DNA from: Candidatus Woesearchaeota archaeon
Lineage (GTDB): Archaea; Nanobdellota; Nanobdellia; Woesearchaeales; JAFGPW01
DNA: 64,000 bases
Direction: 5' to 3'
Assembly (NCBI GenBank): GCA_016935985.1
Contig: JAFGPW010000006.1
Coordinates: 25,047 to 89,046 of the forward strand
Each line of letters opens with the position of its first letter. The stretch's first letter is position 1. Below are positions 34,899 through 43,214 of the stretch, one piece after another. Below the pieces are notes generated by a model that made no database searches, had not been told where the DNA came from, and saw only the letters and a list, made by a program, of their open reading frames with translations. Position numbers and translations under genes: made by a program.

Positions 34899-35723
34899 TC
34901 ATCCCCTGCGGTCGGCCGCCCCTGCGGGAAGGGTAAGGTCGGCCTTGCTCGCCTGGAAGAGGAGGCCGTATATCGCCGGCGCATCCCGCTGGAAGTAGAG
35001 GAGATAGCGGACGACGCGCCGCTCGTCTAGGGGGTAGAGCATCTCCCCATTGAGTCCCATGAGCTCCCTCGCCTCGTCGAGGACCCGGGGGAAGTTCGCC
35101 TTCGACAGCTTCCTGACAAAAGGGTAGTCCCATCCCTTCTCCAATGAATGATGATGATGCTTGTTCGCCCAGAACACCTGGTTCCGGATGCCGCGCGCGA
35201 GGTAGTCGACGACCAGCCGGTATTCGGCGTCATGCTGGGTCTTAGTATCATATTCGGGGATGAGCGTCATCAGCCGCACACGCCTCTCCCTGATGAGGTC
35301 CCTGAGCCTCGCCTCACGCGCCGGGTACAGCGCATCGCGCTTCCCTTCCCGTTCAGACGCATCGACCGAGTTCTCGAGCGTCAGGATATACTGGCCGAGC
35401 GCGTAGAAGAAGCTCGGCAGGAAGGGGTGGAGCACCGGTTTTGGCGTGAATTCGACGAGCGGCGCGAGAGTGTATTTCACCCGTGTCCGCTGCGCTTCGG
35501 GCGAGTCCTTGTACTGGATGTTGCCGAGGTCGAGCCGGTACTCCCGATGGCCGAAATTGCGGATGAGCGAATCGACGATCCGGCCGAGGTCGGCCTTCGC
35601 GGTGAATGAGCCGAGGTGGAGCGCATCCTTGTCGGTGTGCAGGTGCAGGAGCACCCTGTTGACCGCTTCGCGCTCCCGTGACTTCTCTCGCCAACCCGGC
35701 CTGAGGTCGATTTTTCTTCCCAT
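34899..35723 (-). CDS. Hypothetical protein (274 aa)
   Basis: This is a soluble, Arg- and Leu-rich protein with predicted helices (for example EREGKRDALYPAREARLRDLIRERRVRLM) and a His cluster, NKHHHHSLEKG. No signal peptide is visible. A minus-strand TATA (AAGTTTTATTAA, about 35746-35757) lies near -26 from the ATG. It is directly followed by the S41 protease gene (TGAATG) and so is the first gene of a two-gene operon. It may supply a cytoplasmic partner for that protease. No family is recognised. Confidence 0.65.
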   Translation of the reverse strand: MGRKIDLRPGWREKSREREAVNRVLLHLHTDKDALHLGSFTAKADLGRIVDSLIRNFGHREYRLDLGNIQYKDSPEAQRTRVKYTLAPLVEFTPKPVLHPFLPSFFYALGQYILTLENSVDASEREGKRDALYPAREARLRDLIRERRVRLMTLIPEYDTKTQHDAEYRLVVDYLARGIRNQVFWANKHHHHSLEKGWDYPFVRKLSKANFPRVLDEARELMGLNGEMLYPLDERRVVRYLLYFQRDAPAIYGLLFQASKADLTLPAGAADRRG

Positions 35724-35859
35724 GCGAGCGCAGAGAGAGCCCCTCGTTAATAAAACTTACTGATTATTACCCCTTTATAGTGATAAATTAATTGGTTTGC
35801 GCAGATGAGAAACTTTTAAATACGCCCCTCCTTTTCGCCGGGACAGCCGAGCGCGGCGC

Positions 35860-35968
35860 GCCCCCATAGCTCAGCGGTAGAGCGTTACCTTGGTATGTTC
35901 CTTTCAGGAACATCTGGAACGGATCGACAGAAAGGTAAAGGTCCGGGGTTCAAATCCCCGTGGGGGCT
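35860..35968 (+). tRNA. tRNA-Thr(GGU) with 37-nt intron
   Basis: The acceptor GCCCCCA pairs with TGGGGGC and the discriminator is T, as usual for archaeal tRNA-Thr. The D-arm is GCTC-AGCGGTA-GAGC. The anticodon stem TTACC/GGTAA encloses TTGGTA plus A, giving anticodon GGT (35892-35894). The intron 35896-35932 lies after position 37 and contains a perfect TGTTCC/GGAACA hairpin. The T-arm is CGGGG-TTCAAAT-CCCCG. A TATA (CTTTTAAATAC) lies at 35814-35824. Its 3' end is repeated 270 bp downstream. Confidence 0.9.
35953..35968 (+). repeat. attL-like repeat: 3' end of tRNA-Thr
   Basis: aatccccgtgggggct, the last 16 bases of tRNA-Thr, recurs exactly at 36223-36238 in direct orientation. Integrating elements in archaea commonly use tRNA 3' ends as attachment sites. 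Confidence 0.6.
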
Positions 35969-36046
35969 TAAGTACAAAATGTACCCCAAAAGGGCTAACT
36001 TGAATCGTTCATAAAACATAATAACCCTGGGGATGGTGTATTCCTC

Positions 36047-36205
36047 ATGGGTATATGGCATGACATTGGGTTGGCATGGAATTCCCATTGGAGGACGTTG
36101 CTGCCCATCCTCCTGATTCTTCTTGCGCTCATATGGTTAGTAGTTGCGAGGGATACCGGTTTGGGGGCAAGATTAGATCAGTTTTTAGGATGGAAAGCCC
36201 CTTAG
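36047..36205 (+). CDS. 52-aa single-pass membrane peptide (below ORF-track length)
   Basis: The ORF starts MGIWHDIGLAWNSHWRT, continues LLPILLILLALIWLVVA (a perfect 17-residue membrane helix) and ends with a charged tail, ARLDQFLGWKAP. An AT-rich TATA-like element (AAACATAATAA, about 36014-36024) lies about 27 bp before the ATG, matching the leaderless pattern of real genes in the window. It is the only gene between the two tRNA-Thr end repeats. Small amphipathic membrane peptides on integrated elements can be toxins, holin-like proteins or membrane regulators; nothing here decides which. Confidence 0.55.
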   Translation: MGIWHDIGLAWNSHWRTLLPILLILLALIWLVVARDTGLGARLDQFLGWKAP

Positions 36206-36222
36206 GGGTACATATTTGGTTT

Positions 36223-36238
36223 AATCCCCGTGGGGGCT
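36223..36238 (+). repeat. attR-like repeat: second copy of the tRNA-Thr 3' end
   Basis: Exact 16-bp copy aatccccgtgggggct with no tRNA body upstream. It lies 12 bp from the convergent oxidoreductase stop. Confidence 0.6.
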
Positions 36239-36249
36239 CTCAGGTTTTC

Positions 36250-37593
36250 CTAGCGGGCGTATAACGCCGCCTCCGCGGCAGCGACCAGCGGATAGGTCGT
36301 CGGCGCTGGAGTGAGCTTAGGATGCGTCGCAAGCATCATCGTGACGAGCTCCTCCGCTGTCGTGCGCTTCTGTATCGCAAGGCTCAGGATGTTGACCATC
36401 TCGCCGACGCTGTCACCGCCTGCCAGCTGGCCGCCGAGGAGACGGTGCGAGCCCTTCGAGAACACCAGACGCGCACTGATGTTCTTCATGCCAGGGAGCC
36501 CGCCTGGATGCTTGTCAGGCGACTCGGCCTCGCCGATGACGACCTCGAAACCCGCTTCCTCCGCCCCCTTCGCCGTGAGCCCGGCGCATGCGAGAGAGGT
36601 CTCTCCGATCTTGGTCGAATAGCAGGCGACGGTTCCCGGATTCTGCCTGAGGAGCCCGATCGAGACGAGGTTATGGCCTGCGATGCGCGCCTCCGCTGTC
36701 GCGACAGAGGCGAGCCATGCGCCTGAGGGCCTGCCGGTTAACGCATCGCGTTTTGCCGCGCAGTCGCCGACAGCGAAGATGTCCGGATCGTCGAGAGACC
36801 GCTGGTACTCATCGACCCGGATTCCGCCGTACCGGTCCTTGGAAAGTCCTGCGTCGAGCGCGAGCTTCGCGTTCGGGCGTGTGCCGATGCCGAGGATCAC
36901 GACCTGCGCGGGGATGCTCGTCCCGTCAGAGAGCACGACCGTCGAGACGCGCTCGTCGCCCTCGAAGCGTTCCGCCTGGACACCGGTCCTGACCGTGACT
37001 CCTCGGGACTCGAGGGCGGCCTTCGCCTTATCGGAGAAGGGATCGTCGAACTGCCGAGCGAGCACCCGCGGCAGGGCCTCGACGATCGTGATGCGGGCAT
37101 CCTCGAGACAGGAGAGCTCGTCCGCGAATTCGATTCCTATGAACCCTCCGCCTATGACGACAACATCCTTCGCCCGGATGAGGTCCTCTTTCAGCCCGGT
37201 GAGGTAGGAAAGCTGTTTCCTGATGGGATAGATGCCCTTCTTATCCCTTCCGGGAAGCGGTGGGACGATGGGATCCGAGCCGGTGGCGATGACGAGCTTC
37301 GCGTAGGAATGGGTCGTGCCATCCGCTATCGTGACCGTGCGCTTCTCGCGGTCAATCGCGATCGCTTCCGCTTCGAGGAGTCCGATGCCGTTCTTCTGCA
37401 GCGGCTCATTGCCGAGCGCGTTCTTGGCCGGGTCGTCAAGACAGGTGAACATATAAGGGATGCCGCAAGGTATCACCCCGTCCGGGATGTTTTTTATCAC
37501 GAGTATCTTCGCCTCGGGCCGCCTCCTGCGTGCGGCGAGTCCGGTGATGAGCCCCGCAGGGCCGCCGCCGATGATGATGACATCTTGATCCAT
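36250..37593 (-). CDS. FAD/NAD(P)-dependent disulphide oxidoreductase, NADH oxidase/CoA-disulphide reductase type (447 aa)
   Basis: The start is placed at the ATG at 37593 (MDQDVIIIGGGPAGL), preceded by GAGGTAAG, instead of 37656. The N-terminal FAD-binding motif is GGGPAGLITG. At about residue 42 IPCGIPYMF carries the single redox Cys of the CoA-disulphide reductase / NADH oxidase / polysulphide reductase group. A second dinucleotide fold (VVVIGGGFIGIEFADEL, about 150) binds NAD(P)H, and IFAVGDCAA closes the FAD site. A dimerisation domain fills the last 110 residues. Family members reduce CoA disulphide, O2, peroxide or polysulphide; the sequence does not choose between them. It probably serves redox balance in the cytoplasm. 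Confidence 0.85.
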   Translation of the reverse strand: MDQDVIIIGGGPAGLITGLAARRRRPEAKILVIKNIPDGVIPCGIPYMFTCLDDPAKNALGNEPLQKNGIGLLEAEAIAIDREKRTVTIADGTTHSYAKLVIATGSDPIVPPLPGRDKKGIYPIRKQLSYLTGLKEDLIRAKDVVVIGGGFIGIEFADELSCLEDARITIVEALPRVLARQFDDPFSDKAKAALESRGVTVRTGVQAERFEGDERVSTVVLSDGTSIPAQVVILGIGTRPNAKLALDAGLSKDRYGGIRVDEYQRSLDDPDIFAVGDCAAKRDALTGRPSGAWLASVATAEARIAGHNLVSIGLLRQNPGTVACYSTKIGETSLACAGLTAKGAEEAGFEVVIGEAESPDKHPGGLPGMKNISARLVFSKGSHRLLGGQLAGGDSVGEMVNILSLAIQKRTTAEELVTMMLATHPKLTPAPTTYPLVAAAEAALYAR

Positions 37594-37855
37594 GGTGCTT
37601 ACCTCTTGTCTGTTCATATCAACATAAGGGGACCATCCGAAAACATATAAAAACATTAGTGAGGACTTAACTGTGATGAAACAGCGGGTGGGTTGCTCGC
37701 ATCAGGGGGTATCTTCTGAAGGGAGCGCCTCCAGACGCAGGCAGGCTCCTCGCATCCCCGCAGAGGCCAGCATTCCCTTCTCACGGGACTATGCAGCCGT
37801 GAGTGCATTTTCAGAGGAAAACGAGTAGATTGGCGCTGTCCATTAATGATCCTCC

Positions 37856-38224
37856 CTATCTCATCATGAGCACCATCTGCTCATGCCGCTCCTTCTCCTC
37901 GAAGAGGTCCTTCATGCGCTTCTGCACCTTGGGGTGCGCCTTCCCCTGGCCCTTGTGATAGACCTTCTGCAGGGCGAGGATCTTGCCGCGCGCCTTCTTG
38001 TGGATGGCGGGCTTGAGCTCAGAGCGCTCCGGCCGGTAGGTCAGGTGGAGCAGCCTGATGAGCGTCTGCGCGTGCTCCAGGGTGTCGAGCGTGAGCCGGT
38101 CGACGAGCCGCTTGTTCTCGCTGTAGTTGAGCCTGTCGATGTTCTCGACGAAGAACCTGATCGAGTCCAGCTCCTCGATGATCGCCTTCCTCAACACCCC
38201 CAGGTATCGCTTCTCGTCGTCCAT
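37856..38224 (-). CDS. Hypothetical helical protein, possibly ferritin-like (122 aa)
   Basis: I prefer the ATG at 38224 (MDDEKRYLG) to the GTG of the ORF track. The protein is four helices with IEELDSIRFFVENI, LDTLEHAQTLIRLLH and FEEKERHEQMVLMMR. The repeated E...E-H pattern resembles rubrerythrin/ferritin-like di-iron carboxylate helices but lacks a clean ExxH pair in each, so the assignment is tentative. A basic Lys-rich segment joins the halves. The neighbouring oxidoreductase would fit an oxidative-stress context. Confidence 0.6.
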   Translation of the reverse strand: MDDEKRYLGVLRKAIIEELDSIRFFVENIDRLNYSENKRLVDRLTLDTLEHAQTLIRLLHLTYRPERSELKPAIHKKARGKILALQKVYHKGQGKAHPKVQKRMKDLFEEKERHEQMVLMMR

Positions 38225-38296
38225 GGCATTCACAGTGCTCTTCGCGATAGCGCCGCATAAGAAGGTTTCCTTACCCTCCCCAGTGGGGACTGAAGA

Positions 38297-38500
38297 TCAC
38301 CGCTTCCCGAACATCACGCTGAGCAGGGGTATCGTCGCGAGCACGAACACGATGCCGTACGCCCACCAGGGGAGCGACAGCAGCGGCGGCCAGAGCTTCG
38401 CCGCCATCAGCGCGAACGCGAGCACCGACAGCTTCAGCAGCGACATATGGTGCCAATGCATGCGCCGCGCGCCCTTCTCGACCCAGGAGAGAATCCCCAT
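38297..38500 (-). CDS. Small two-helix membrane protein (67 aa)
   Basis: The ATG at 38500 is chosen because GAGGTGA lies 5 bases before it. The product has a basic N-terminus and two hydrophobic helices (LLKLSVLAFALMAAKLWPPLL and WWAYGIVFVLATIPLLSVMF). It begins 10 bp after the radical SAM stop, so it is co-transcribed with that gene. Similar small proteins occur in DPANN genomes without known function. Confidence 0.65.
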   Translation of the reverse strand: MGILSWVEKGARRMHWHHMSLLKLSVLAFALMAAKLWPPLLSLPWWAYGIVFVLATIPLLSVMFGKR

Positions 38501-38510
38501 TCGCATCACC

Positions 38511-40223
38511 TCACGCCCCGTCAGGGGCGAACCTCTTCTTCAAGGTCTCGGAGAATCCGCTCTTCCGGTACGCGGCGGTCCACCGCCTGACGATTGCGCC
38601 CGCGTAGGTCTTCACCGCGGTGTTGCGCCAGCGCCGCCTGATGTCGGCGAGCGCGCTCCGGAGACTTGCCGCGAAGATGTTCCCACGGGCGTCGATCGCA
38701 TGCTCCTTGATCCTCTGGCGCAGCCCATGGATGAACCTCTTCGTATAGAACACCGAGAACTCGATCGGGAACCCGACGGTCGCGAGGTATGCCCAATTCA
38801 TCCAGTTCCCGTAGTTGACGAAAGAGGTGAACCTGCTTCCGAGGTAGCGCTTCTTCATCAGCAGCCGGGGAAGCTCCTGCAGCTCATGCGGGTCGAGCCC
38901 CTCGGGCGTCGGGTCGTAGCAGAGGAACTGGCCGTCGTACTTGTCCCAGCCGACCATCTCCTGCGGCAGGATGCGCCCCTCGCATTCGAGCCTCGCGCGG
39001 AGCCGTGAGCCGGGCAGCGGCACGGCGTTGAGAACCTGCACGGTGTCGATCCGCGCCTTCCTGAAGAACCTGATGTACGCCTTCGCCCGTTCCGTGAGCG
39101 GAAGCGATGCCTCAGGGTCGCCGGCGAAACGCGGATAGCCGAAGATGAACATGCCGTGGATGTAGAAGTGCCTGGCAAGGATGCGCGACCGCCGCACCAT
39201 CGTCGCGACATCCACGCCTTTTCGCATGGCCCGGAGTTCGCTGTCGATGGGCGATTCGTAGCCGATGGCGAGGGTGTCGATCCCCGCGTACCTCATCGCC
39301 GCGATGAGCTCCGGATCCTCGGCGACGTCGGTCCGGACCTGCACGGTCATGATGAGCTTCTTCCTGAACCTCCGCGCATAGTCGCCGATCATCCTCGATA
39401 CACGGATCGCGGCCTGCGGGTCCTGGGCGAAGTTGTCGTCGACGATGAAGAAGCGCCGGTAGCCCATGTCCGCGTACCGCACGACCTGCTCGACGAATTT
39501 CTCCTCAGAGCAGGACTTGTGCCTGCCGTACTGGGTGTTGACCACGCAGAACTCGCACCTGAAGTTGCAGCCCCGCCCCCACGAGACCGGGATGGCCGAC
39601 CAGCGCTTCCGCAGGTGCTTGATGAGCGTGAGGTCCGGGTCGATGAGGGTATCGAGCTGCGCCACCGGCATCCTCTTCCCGGTACGACGGTATGAGCCAT
39701 CAGCGTCGAGATAGGAGATGCCGCTGATCCGCGTGAGGGCGTCGTACGGGAGCGGGCCCCCTCCGTCGCCGAGCGCCTCGAGCAGCTCGATCATCGCGTG
39801 CTCCCCCTCGCCGTGCACGACGATGTCGACGCCGTGCGCAAGCGCCTCCTCAGGGAGCGCGTCGACATGGCTGCCGCCGGCGACCGTCGTCGCGCCGAAG
39901 CGCTTGTACTCCCGGGCGAGCGAATAGAGCCGCGGGACCGCGTTGCTCATGCCGCCGTAGAAGAGGACGAGCGACGCGGGATGCCTGCCCTGCAGGAAGC
40001 CGTGGTCAGGCATGCCCTGGTAGTCGGTCGGGCCGGCGTAGTTGTTCTCGTCGATCGCGTAGGCATGGATGCCGGGCCGGTGCGCGACCTGCGAGAGGAC
40101 CGAGACGATCCCCACCGGCGGCATCCTGACCCGCGCGTAGATGTTCTGCTGGGAATGGAGCGGGTACTGCGGGATGATTCCGATGATCGTCCTCGTTCCG
40201 CCACGCCTATTTTCTGAGCCCAA
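38511..40223 (-). CDS. B12-binding-domain radical SAM protein (570 aa)
   Basis: The start is TTG at 40223, the only in-frame start near the minus-strand TATA (GATATAAATAG, 40243-40253) placed 26 bp away. Residues of about 10-170 form a cobalamin-binding-like Rossmann domain (VLFYGGMSNAVPRLYSLA..., VAGGSHVDALPEEAL, VDIVVHGEGEHAMIELL) that lacks a clear DxHxxG, so cobalamin binding is uncertain. The radical SAM motif CNFRCEFC (CxxxCxxC) lies at about 215-222 and is followed by FFIVDDNFAQDP. Such proteins catalyse methylations or other radical modifications. The substrate is unknown. The C-terminal 130 residues contain basic helices and a hydrophobic segment. Confidence 0.85.
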   Translation of the reverse strand: MGSENRRGGTRTIIGIIPQYPLHSQQNIYARVRMPPVGIVSVLSQVAHRPGIHAYAIDENNYAGPTDYQGMPDHGFLQGRHPASLVLFYGGMSNAVPRLYSLAREYKRFGATTVAGGSHVDALPEEALAHGVDIVVHGEGEHAMIELLEALGDGGGPLPYDALTRISGISYLDADGSYRRTGKRMPVAQLDTLIDPDLTLIKHLRKRWSAIPVSWGRGCNFRCEFCVVNTQYGRHKSCSEEKFVEQVVRYADMGYRRFFIVDDNFAQDPQAAIRVSRMIGDYARRFRKKLIMTVQVRTDVAEDPELIAAMRYAGIDTLAIGYESPIDSELRAMRKGVDVATMVRRSRILARHFYIHGMFIFGYPRFAGDPEASLPLTERAKAYIRFFRKARIDTVQVLNAVPLPGSRLRARLECEGRILPQEMVGWDKYDGQFLCYDPTPEGLDPHELQELPRLLMKKRYLGSRFTSFVNYGNWMNWAYLATVGFPIEFSVFYTKRFIHGLRQRIKEHAIDARGNIFAASLRSALADIRRRWRNTAVKTYAGAIVRRWTAAYRKSGFSETLKKRFAPDGA

Positions 40224-40249
40224 CAGGACGGATAAGCGCAGGCTGCTAT

Positions 40250-40725
40250 TTATATCTTCGTATGGCTGTGCGCGAGGAGCATGCTGAGCGTGAGCCCCTC
40301 GACCCTATCAAGGATATGCCCAAGGATGCGGATGAAGGACACCATCTCGTCGTACTCCGACGGCAGGATATCGTACCGATGCCGCACGACCGGCCCTTCC
40401 CCCATTCAGACCGCATGGCATCCTTGCCTTCATGGATCGCGACATGAGGATACTGGCACGTCGAATCGTCGCGGCAGAAGACGCGATCACCGCCGATCGG
40501 GTCATCGGCCTCAGGGAAGAAGAGCGGGAACAGCTGCCTGAGGTTGCCCTCCGTCCCGAGCGCATACCATTCGCAGTCATGCGCAGGATCGATTCCCGGA
40601 AGGATGGTGATGCAGGGAGGGAGGAGCGGGATCAGCCGGTCAAGGATCCTCGCTTCCGTGAGCGCGCGGTCGACCTTGAGGCGTTCAGGAAGGCTGGGAA
40701 CCAGGTCGATCGGCTTGACAATCAC
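40250..40725 (-). pseudogene. Hypothetical gene with an apparent frameshift in a G5 run
   Basis: The ORF track frame from GTG at 40725 reads sensibly through HEGKDAMRSEWG and then becomes Ser/Arg/Cys-rich nonsense. Adding one base to the homopolymer (C5 at 40399-40403 on the plus strand) continues naturally as EGPVVRHRYDILPSEYDEM...FIRILGHILDRVEG and ends at a TAA (40250-40252). The intact product would be about 158 aa. The start overlaps the upstream stop (GTGA), so it belongs to the operon with the 184-aa and 441-aa genes. A sequencing error, true mutation, or programmed slippage are all possible. A separate downstream ORF starting at TGAATG is a fourth reading. No family recognised. Confidence 0.65.
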
Positions 40726-41276
40726 GCGAGGCGCGTCCTGAACGGGCCGTAGCAGCAGCTGAGATCGAGCCCGATCGGGAAGGCATACCGCTCAGAGAGG
40801 ATGCGGACCGCCTCGTTCAGGCACCCGTGCCCGTTCGCCGGGTCGGACCAGTCATGGCTGACGAGGGCGTCGATCGCCGAATGGGTGATGATGCCGCCGG
40901 CGAGCAGGAGCCGCTTGCCCGGGAACTGACCGATGAACGAGGCGAATCCGTCCCAGCCGGCGCCGAGCGGTTCGGGATCCTGGTCGTCGGTCTCGACGAG
41001 ATAGGTGTCGCGCGGCATGCCGAGGGCCTTCAGGAACTGCTTGGTCTTGAGGGGGTGATGGTAATCGTTGAAGATGAAGAGCGGCCCGTCATGGCCGGTC
41101 ATGAACCGGTGGAGCCGCCGCAGGTACGTGTCCTTGGACGCCTTTGAGAACCCTGTCGAGCTATCCATGGTCCGGAGGTGCTCGTACCCATAGAAGGGGT
41201 GCATGAGGATCGCGATATCGCCCTGCCGGGAGGTATCCGCCATCCGGACCGGATGGATGCCGTGGACCGCTCCCAT
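40722..41276 (-). CDS. Hypothetical protein (184 aa)
   Basis: The protein is soluble with alpha/beta character: DIAILMHPFYGYEHLR at the N-terminus, GPLFIFNDYHHPLKTKQFLKALG, GKRLLLAGGIITHSAIDALV, and IGLDLSCCYGPF at the C-terminus. These hydrophobic strands alternate with helices, as in a Rossmann-like fold. The motif is not one I can assign. It follows the 441-aa gene by 4 bp and overlaps the next gene, so three genes form one operon. Confidence 0.65.
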   Translation of the reverse strand: MGAVHGIHPVRMADTSRQGDIAILMHPFYGYEHLRTMDSSTGFSKASKDTYLRRLHRFMTGHDGPLFIFNDYHHPLKTKQFLKALGMPRDTYLVETDDQDPEPLGAGWDGFASFIGQFPGKRLLLAGGIITHSAIDALVSHDWSDPANGHGCLNEAVRILSERYAFPIGLDLSCCYGPFRTRLA

Positions 41277-41280
41277 GGGC

Positions 41281-42606
41281 TCACCGCTTCATGAACACGA
41301 GGTCGATCGTGTACTTGGTCCCCTCTATCAGGGTCGTGACCGGGAGATTCATATGCTCATTATGGTCAGTCCATCTGGCATTCTCATACTCGATGATCGG
41401 ATAGGCGCGCGCGCCGCCGACCTTGACCTCCTTCTTGTACGGTTCCTCCTTGCGGACCTCCAACCTGATATCATAGGCGGTGCCATCTATCTCGAGGGAT
41501 GCATTGGCCGCGCTTCCGGATGACAGCATGCGGGGGATGAGGCCTTGGAGAATCCTCTCTGTCGTCGAGAGCCAATAGCCGCGCTCACGTCTGCTCCTTA
41601 ACCAGCGGTACGGCGCGATGTGCCCCTGCATCCTTTCGCTTCCGACAAAGAGAGCCTGGGACACCGCATCGTCGATCCGTATGACGTTCTCCCAGTCACC
41701 GAGAGGGATCCTGACATTCCCTTCGTTGACTAGCCATTCCCTGTCTTTCGGGAGGCTCGATATGTCAACATGGGTGTCAGGGCTGGTTCTCACAATATAG
41801 AACTCGACATCAGACGCGACCACATCCCCTCTCCGACTGTTCACCGCAGGGTGACGCGCCTCTGCATCCAGCGTCCTCTTGAGAGCGGACAGGCAAGCGT
41901 TCGCCGCATGGCCGTAGGTCTCGGCGAGCCGGGTGAAGAGGTCTGCTGCCAACAGCGAGGTCTGCACCCCGCTGCCCCCGACCGATGACTTCGACGTGTA
42001 TTTCAGGACCAGCCGTCTCCGGCCATCTTCCGAGGGACGGAACGAGTAGTTCGGCCTGCCGTGCACGACCGAGTCCCGCGCCTGGAAGAGGAACCCGATC
42101 ACCGGATGCGTATCGAGATACTCCTTGATATGTGCCTCGAGCCTCGGGTCTGCCGCTCCTGCTGCGATGGCGACCGATATGCGGAGGTCATGGTCTTCAG
42201 GGATGCCGAGATTGAGGTAATGGTTGATGAACCGATAGGTGGAATCGACCGCGATCCCGAGGTCCATGAAGAACCCCCGTACCGCCTTCTCGAGCCTGAT
42301 GTCATCGGGCATGCCTCTAGCGAGATCGGCGGCCGTACGGCCCGTTCCCTTCGCCCTGCTGACCGGTCGTCCCCTCAGTAACTTCGCCGCCTTCGGTTCG
42401 GTCCGCACAACGGTCTCGAGGTCGTCATAGGCTGTCCTGAAACCCTTGAGGATCGCATCGAACTGGACAGAGGCGAGTCCAGGATCGGTCTCGTCTGAAG
42501 GGTTTCTGATACGCTCTTCGAGGGCTGAGACGAGGGAATAGAGGCCCTGTGCAGTGTCAGAGAGGGAGCGCAGCGTCGCTCTCCTTGAGGGCTTGCGCGG
42601 TGCCAT
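41281..42606 (-). CDS. Hypothetical protein (441 aa)
   Basis: No signal peptide or membrane segment. The N-terminal half is helical (LRSLSDTAQGLYSLVSALEERIRN and later LDTHPVIGFLFQARDSVVHG) and the C-terminal half is mixed alpha/beta with many charged residues. A minus-strand TATA (GTTTATATAC, about 42630) lies at the leaderless distance from the ATG. It is the first gene of the operon with the 184-aa and frameshifted genes. The segment HPVIGFLFQARDSVVHGRPNY also has a counterpart in style in the 274-aa protein at 34899 (DAPAIYGLLFQASKADLTL). No function assigned. Confidence 0.62.
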   Translation of the reverse strand: MAPRKPSRRATLRSLSDTAQGLYSLVSALEERIRNPSDETDPGLASVQFDAILKGFRTAYDDLETVVRTEPKAAKLLRGRPVSRAKGTGRTAADLARGMPDDIRLEKAVRGFFMDLGIAVDSTYRFINHYLNLGIPEDHDLRISVAIAAGAADPRLEAHIKEYLDTHPVIGFLFQARDSVVHGRPNYSFRPSEDGRRRLVLKYTSKSSVGGSGVQTSLLAADLFTRLAETYGHAANACLSALKRTLDAEARHPAVNSRRGDVVASDVEFYIVRTSPDTHVDISSLPKDREWLVNEGNVRIPLGDWENVIRIDDAVSQALFVGSERMQGHIAPYRWLRSRRERGYWLSTTERILQGLIPRMLSSGSAANASLEIDGTAYDIRLEVRKEEPYKKEVKVGGARAYPIIEYENARWTDHNEHMNLPVTTLIEGTKYTIDLVFMKR

Positions 42607-42806
42607 GGCATGTCAGGGAACGAGTAAGTATATAAACCTTCCTATTTTGTTACTACTTATATGTGACATTCTCTTGCGGTTCAGGATGGTTTCCCTTCTC
42701 CATGAGGAGGGATACTGTTCTTCCTCCAGCCTGCCGATGGCAGGATAGAGCCTCCCAGAAGCCTATCATCAATCTCTGTCCGAGGCAAAAGGAGCAAGCG
42801 GGATCC

Positions 42807-43199
42807 CTACTTCAAGCCGTGATGCAGATCGGTCGTCCTGTCCGAAGCCTTCGCCGTGAGGAAGGAATAGATCGTGAGAGTCTCTCCTGCATCGGCCGCG
42901 GTCGCGTTCTCGGAGGTTGTGGTCAGGTTCGTCACCGATGCGCCGGTGAGAGCTGTTCCTCCCCATTCGGCCGGCACGGGCACGATGAAGACCGTCAGTG
43001 CGAGGATCGTCACGATGACGAGCACCCCTGGCATGATGGAGAAATCCCTGGTGTCGGAATAGGCGACAGTCGGCTGCACAAGGTGGTTCCGCGAGCGCTG
43101 GCAGGTCTCGCAGAGGACTGTCCCGTCTTCCTGTTGGATGAACCGTGCCGCGAAATAGGTGCGGCAATCCCTGCAGGGCCCTACCGCTTTCGAAGCCAT
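42807..43199 (-). CDS. Zinc-ribbon single-pass membrane protein (130 aa)
   Basis: The ATG at 43199 (MASKAVGPCRDCRTYFA) is chosen instead of 43307 because a TATA (CATTTAAATATATG) lies 26 bp upstream of it. CRDC...CETC in the first 35 residues forms a small zinc ribbon or treble clef. One membrane helix follows (IMPGVLVIVTILALTVFIVPV, about 65-85), then a Thr/Ser-rich extracytoplasmic tail with several N-x-S/T sequons. It is divergent from the winged-helix/coiled-coil gene across a 101-bp region with two opposed TATA boxes. Confidence 0.65.
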   Translation of the reverse strand: MASKAVGPCRDCRTYFAARFIQQEDGTVLCETCQRSRNHLVQPTVAYSDTRDFSIMPGVLVIVTILALTVFIVPVPAEWGGTALTGASVTNLTTTSENATAADAGETLTIYSFLTAKASDRTTDLHHGLK

Positions 43200-43214
43200 G
43201 GGGAAAGGGGAATT

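Larger units (their letters stand above)
35969..36238 (+). mobile_element. Putative 270-bp mini-integrated element at tRNA-Thr
   Basis: The segment is bounded by two direct 16-bp copies of the tRNA-Thr 3' end and is much more AT-rich than its surroundings. Near its ends are imperfect inverted repeats: GTACCCCAAAAGGGCT (35981-35996) and AGCCCCTTAGGGGTAC (36196-36211), with the adjoining ATGT/ACAT also matching. It carries one short gene for a membrane peptide and no integrase, so it would have to be a relic, a satellite, or the remainder left by deletion of a larger element. The repeat pair and composition are seen directly; mobility is inferred. Confidence 0.45.

Noticed and set aside
37676-37828. 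50-aa ORF behind a TATA-like box, and a C-box-like GTGATGA with a later CTGA in the oxidoreductase upstream region
   Set aside because: The peptide (MKQRVGCSHQG...) is Ser/Arg-rich and not protein-like, and no D'/C' pair is present for a C/D box RNA. The TATA is explained by the divergent oxidoreductase gene.
42607-42806. Possible small gene in the gap before the zinc-ribbon gene
   Set aside because: The open frames (ORF 42663..43280) have no coding pattern; I see nothing but the promoter of the 441-aa gene.
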